From an uncultured Faecalibacterium sp. (lineage in GTDB: Bacteria > Bacillota > Clostridia > Oscillospirales > Ruminococcaceae): a stretch of DNA of 13,883 nt. Position 1 is the stretch's first letter. Each line of letters opens with the position of its first letter. Both the position numbers and the translations under genes were made by a program. The stretch covers positions 1 through 13,883 of the forward strand of contig CAKTFD010000060.1 in the NCBI GenBank assembly GCA_934553285.1, read 5' to 3'. The notes below the pieces were generated by a model. It did no database searches. It saw only the letters and a program-made list of their open reading frames with translations, and was not told the DNA's origin. Shown in pieces: positions 13,582 through 13,883 of the stretch.

Positions 13582-13610
13582 ATTATAAAGAGCCGCAGGA
13601 GAAAAGTCAA
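13582..13610 (-). promoter_or_regulatory. Promoter of the MATE gene
   Basis: On the minus strand TTGACT (13610-13605) and TATAAT (13587-13582) are spaced by 17 bp. It gives a leader of about 50 bases. It is nearly consensus. Confidence 0.9.
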
Positions 13611-13635
13611 TCCGCAGCGAATTTTGCAGCCGGGA

Positions 13636-13664
13636 TTGATTTTTGGGCAAGGGCGTGATACACT
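13636..13664 (+). promoter_or_regulatory. Promoter of the right-edge gene
   Basis: TTGATT (13636-13641) and TACACT (13659-13664) are spaced by 17 bp, with a TGA extension before the -10. It is divergent from the MATE promoter, with the -35 boxes 25 bp apart. Confidence 0.65.
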
Positions 13665-13680
13665 CACAAAAGACTACAGA

Positions 13681-13782
13681 AAGAAAGAGGAATGTTATCC
13701 TATGATTCAAATACTCACCTCTGTCATCGTGAAGAAAGAGGAATATTATCCTATACTTCAAATGCTGACCTCTGTTATCGGG
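13681..13782 (+). repeat. 51-bp tandem duplication across a ribosome binding site and start codon
   Basis: Copy 1 (13681-13731) and copy 2 (13732-13782) match at 44 of 51 positions. Each holds AAGAAAGAGG, then TTATCCTAT, TTCAAAT and ACCTCTGT. In copy 1 the sequence provides the ribosome binding site and ATG. In copy 2 the same ATG position reads ATA, and the whole copy is in frame (51 = 17 codons), so the old leader is now translated. Confidence 0.93.
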
Positions 13783-13883
13783 CAGCGGGGCGTGGATGCC
13801 ATGGCTTTTTTGCTGGCGTTTGCCCTGACCGCCCTGACGGATTCCATTTTCCGCGATAAACTGCCCCACGACCATGGCCGCGC
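13702..13883 (+). CDS. Partial membrane-protein gene, 3' end outside the window
   Basis: Sixty codons are visible. The protein starts MIQILTSVIVKKEEYYPILQ, then MLTSVIGQRG, a hydrophobic segment AMAFLLAFALTALTDSIF (about 34-51), and RDKLPHDHGR at the edge. The ATG at 13702 has AGAGG 11 bases upstream and a candidate promoter about 40 bases before that. The first 27 residues come from a 51-bp tandem duplication, so LTSVI occurs twice. The ending hydrophobic helix followed by a basic, His/Asp-containing loop recalls the first helix and loop of MraY-like glycosyl phosphotransferases, but this is a guess from a short piece. A second open frame starting at 13692 gives a less plausible, Cys/His-rich product. 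Confidence 0.65.
   Translation, partial: MIQILTSVIVKKEEYYPILQMLTSVIGQRGVDAMAFLLAFALTALTDSIFRDKLPHDHGR

Noticed and set aside
13681..13782. CRISPR array or insertion-sequence end
   Set aside because: Only two adjacent copies with no spacers and no transposase; it is a plain in-frame tandem duplication.
13525..13875. N-terminal extension of the MATE reading frame
   Set aside because: It would cover the MATE promoter, ribosome binding site and the divergent gene's repeats. The MATE homology begins right after the ATG at 13524.
13692..13883. Alternative start at 13692 in another frame
   Set aside because: The frame is open, but the product is Cys/His-rich without hydrophobic pattern, while the 13702 frame gives a sensible membrane segment.

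Overview
The window looks like chromosomal DNA from a GC-rich Gram-positive gut anaerobe of the Clostridia (Oscillospiraceae/Ruminococcaceae, the Faecalibacterium-Subdoligranulum kind). This is inferred from GC-rich coding DNA with strong GC bias in third positions, AGGAGG-type ribosome binding sites, TTGACA/TATAAT promoters, lipobox lipoproteins, an FMN-riboswitch-controlled ECF riboflavin transporter (RibU), and a glycine tRNA with encoded CCA. Genus is not proven. No transposase, integrase, phage gene or CRISPR array was seen.

Layout. Bases 1-1826 (minus strand) hold two tandem paralogous lipoproteins, the second cut by the window edge. Bases 1827-2217 are a divergent intergenic region with unusual alternating G and C runs that can form competing hairpins. 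Bases 2218-5127 (plus) hold a solute-binding lipoprotein with a Tat-like signal, followed 33 bp later by a two-pass membrane protein with a large extracytoplasmic domain, a coiled coil and a C-terminal LuxR helix-turn-helix. No ABC permease or ATPase is beside them, so the pair reads as a sensing unit rather than an importer. Bases 5184-5342 are a tRNA-Gly(UCC) gene with its own promoter and terminator. Bases 5363-5856 are a self-contained transcription unit for a bacterial PH-domain protein. Bases 5980-8280 are a self-contained unit for a PBP4B/YfeW-type serine hydrolase with an extra N-terminal region.

Bases 8301-9637 (minus) carry an MFS transporter with its own terminator and a palindromic leader. 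Bases 9655-10856 (minus) carry an MscS-type mechanosensitive channel. It is divergent from the riboflavin unit at 10917-11946: promoter, FMN riboswitch, intrinsic terminator, ribU, and a strong terminator. Bases 12002-13610 (minus) carry a MATE-family exporter. A divergent plus-strand promoter then leads into a partial unidentified membrane-protein gene at the right edge, whose start region is a 51-bp tandem duplication.

Most genes are monocistronic with clear 17-bp-spacer promoters and long perfect-stem terminators. The two co-transcribed sets are the lipoprotein pair and the solute-binding protein/LuxR pair. The latter is the best candidate for an under-described system: an extracellular ligand-binding lipoprotein that may signal through a membrane-embedded LuxR transcription factor.
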